NCBI GenBank assembly: GCA_020429545.1
Contig: JAGQLF010000055.1
Location: forward strand, 1-5,849
Reading direction: 5' to 3'
Source of the DNA: Candidatus Dojkabacteria bacterium
Lineage (GTDB): Bacteria; Patescibacteriota; Dojkabacteria; J137
DNA: 5,849 nt
Of this stretch, positions 4,726 through 5,849 are shown in pieces (position 1 is the first letter of the stretch; each line of letters starts with the position of its first letter). The notes under the pieces are model-generated. The model was not told the DNA's origin. It did not search any database and was given only the letters and a program-made list of their open reading frames with translations. Both the position numbers and the translations under genes were made by a program.

Positions 4726-5849
4726 TTATTCTTTCATTGCCATATACTTATTGTATACAATTGCTCCCATACCCCACATTGTTAAGAAGAACGTGATCAT
4801 TCCTGTAAAGGCAGCTAGAATTGGAATTAATCCTAGAATAAAAATACTTAAGTCAACAACTAATGTACCAACTAATAATACAATAAATCTACCTGTATTC
4901 TTTTTATCAAATTTTTCTAAAATCATTCTACCAACCATATATCTTGAATATATCCCACCTGCCATTAATGCAAGAATACCTAAAATTAGTAGTAAGAATA
5001 ATAATCTTATACCAATTACAGATATAAATAGTACAAATATTAAAACAAATCCTATAACCAAGGTTAGGCAACCATATCCAACAGACTGCCATGGGCTTTT
5101 TTTCATTGTTGCTAATGTTTTTTCTGTGAATGTTGGGAATATTCTAATAAAGACATAGCCAGCAAATACAGAACCTATTAGCATTAGGAATGAAAGTATT
5201 AGCGCAAATATAGTTATACCTTCTATAAAACCACTTACCATAGATCTTAGTGAATTATTATTGAATGGTAAGTCCATATTCTCTGCAGCTGCCAGCGTAC
5301 TTGGATTATCAGTTGCGTTCATTTCAGTATTAAACCCATTAGATTCAACTTCTCCCATAATCTGTGTTTCTGAGGATATTCCAATTTGTCCTGCTGAAAG
5401 TAAAACATCACCTCCAACTAATGATGAATTAATAAAAATTGATCCACCAAAAGCTCTTACGTCACCTGTTATTTCACCATTTAAAATTAGCACCCCACCC
5501 GCAAATAAAACATCCCCATAAACATTTCCATTTATCTCAACAGCTCCACCTGCAACAATTACGTTATCTAAAACGTTACCATTGATAATTACTTTGCTTC
5601 CTGCAAAAACAACATCGTTAGTAATATCGTTTTCTATTACTTCTTCATCTCCTGCTAAATAAAGAGAACCTGAATCTGTCACAGTTGCGTTTTCATAATC
5701 TGAAGCATCTAACCCTGATTTGTTTTCAATAGGATCATTTGTTGTGTAAAGTATTTCAGGATTTTCGACAAAATCCGTATCGGAGTTTGTCACATTAGGA
5801 TCTACAATGGCCAATACTGGCGAACTTAAGAACAGCGTGAAGACACTGA
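4726..5849 (-). CDS. Exported bactofilin-like beta-helix protein with C-terminal membrane domain (5' end cut by window)
   Basis: The frame stays open to the window edge, so the start lies beyond 5849; TTG at 5814 is an internal codon. Residues read upstream of it, SVFTLFLSSPVLA, look like the end of a signal peptide with a V-L-A cleavage site before IVDP. Counting from codon 5814, a polar linker (to about 48) leads to about six turns of a 17-18-residue repeat (49-153), with units such as DNVIVAGGAVEINGNVY and GDVLFAGGVLILNGEIT. This is the GDV...AGG...I.G.V pattern of polymer-forming bactofilin (DUF583-like) beta-helices. After a second polar linker come about five membrane segments (roughly 200-226, 246-268, 270-290, 310-330, 332-354) and a short tail ending MKE. 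The signal peptide puts the helix outside the membrane, unlike classical cytoplasmic bactofilins. A structural envelope role is likely from the family; the exact function is unknown. It is convergent with rel and ends just past the shared terminator. Confidence 0.85.
   Translation of the reverse strand, partial: SVFTLFLSSPVLAIVDPNVTNSDTDFVENPEILYTTNDPIENKSGLDASDYENATVTDSGSLYLAGDEEVIENDITNDVVFAGSKVIINGNVLDNVIVAGGAVEINGNVYGDVLFAGGVLILNGEITGDVRAFGGSIFINSSLVGGDVLLSAGQIGISSETQIMGEVESNGFNTEMNATDNPSTLAAAENMDLPFNNNSLRSMVSGFIEGITIFALILSFLMLIGSVFAGYVFIRIFPTFTEKTLATMKKSPWQSVGYGCLTLVIGFVLIFVLFISVIGIRLLFLLLILGILALMAGGIYSRYMVGRMILEKFDKKNTGRFIVLLVGTLVVDLSIFILGLIPILAAFTGMITFFLTMWGMGAIVYNKYMAMKE

Noticed and set aside
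4688..5158. Plus-strand open frame of 156 codons opposite the bactofilin-like gene
   Set aside because: It is the antisense of the membrane domain; it has no recognisable domain, and it begins within the terminator hairpin.
5261..5521. Plus-strand open frame of 86 codons opposite the beta-helix region
   Set aside because: Its low-complexity Ser/Pro/Ile-rich translation mirrors the repeated Gly/Asp/Val codons of the real gene on the other strand.

Overview
The window is AT-rich (about one third G+C by eye) and compact. It carries one clipped gene at each end and three complete genes between them. The mix suggests a small-genome bacterium of the Candidate Phyla Radiation (Patescibacteria) or a similar anaerobic fermenter: a REP-associated transposase tail beside a GC-rich palindrome, a single-enzyme phosphoketolase route, a shortened Rel/SpoT protein, and an exported bactofilin-like membrane protein. 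None of the starts has a Shine-Dalgarno sequence. This placement is an inference; no rRNA or other taxonomic marker is present. No complete gene contains an in-frame TGA, although all are rich in glycine, so the TGA=Gly code of some of these phyla is unlikely.

Layout. 2-106 (+) is the C-terminal end of a REP-associated (Y1/IS200-like) tyrosine transposase. 107-243 holds two hairpins, one of them a perfect 34-bp GC-rich palindrome with GTAG near its base, followed by a promoter that appears to start transcription at or next to the first base of the next gene. 244-2601 (+) is a full phosphoketolase (xfp). 2602-2714 is a convergent intergenic gap with an interrupted inverted repeat. 2715-3185 (-) is a Nudix hydrolase. 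3202-4680 (+) is a Rel/SpoT-type (p)ppGpp enzyme with HD, synthetase and TGS domains but no C-terminal regulatory half. A strong bidirectional terminator covers 4678-4713. 4726 to the window end (-) is an exported bactofilin-like beta-helix protein with a C-terminal multi-pass membrane domain; its first codons lie beyond the window.

How the genes relate. Phosphoketolase splits xylulose-5-P or fructose-6-P to acetyl phosphate, an ATP source through acetate kinase (not in the window). The Rel protein and the Nudix hydrolase are divergent and share one very short 5' region. The Rel hydrolase site carries two substitutions and its synthetase has a RelA-like acidic motif, so it may mainly make alarmone; the adjacent Nudix enzyme is then a speculative candidate for removing it. 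The bactofilin-like protein is a separate, convergent unit.
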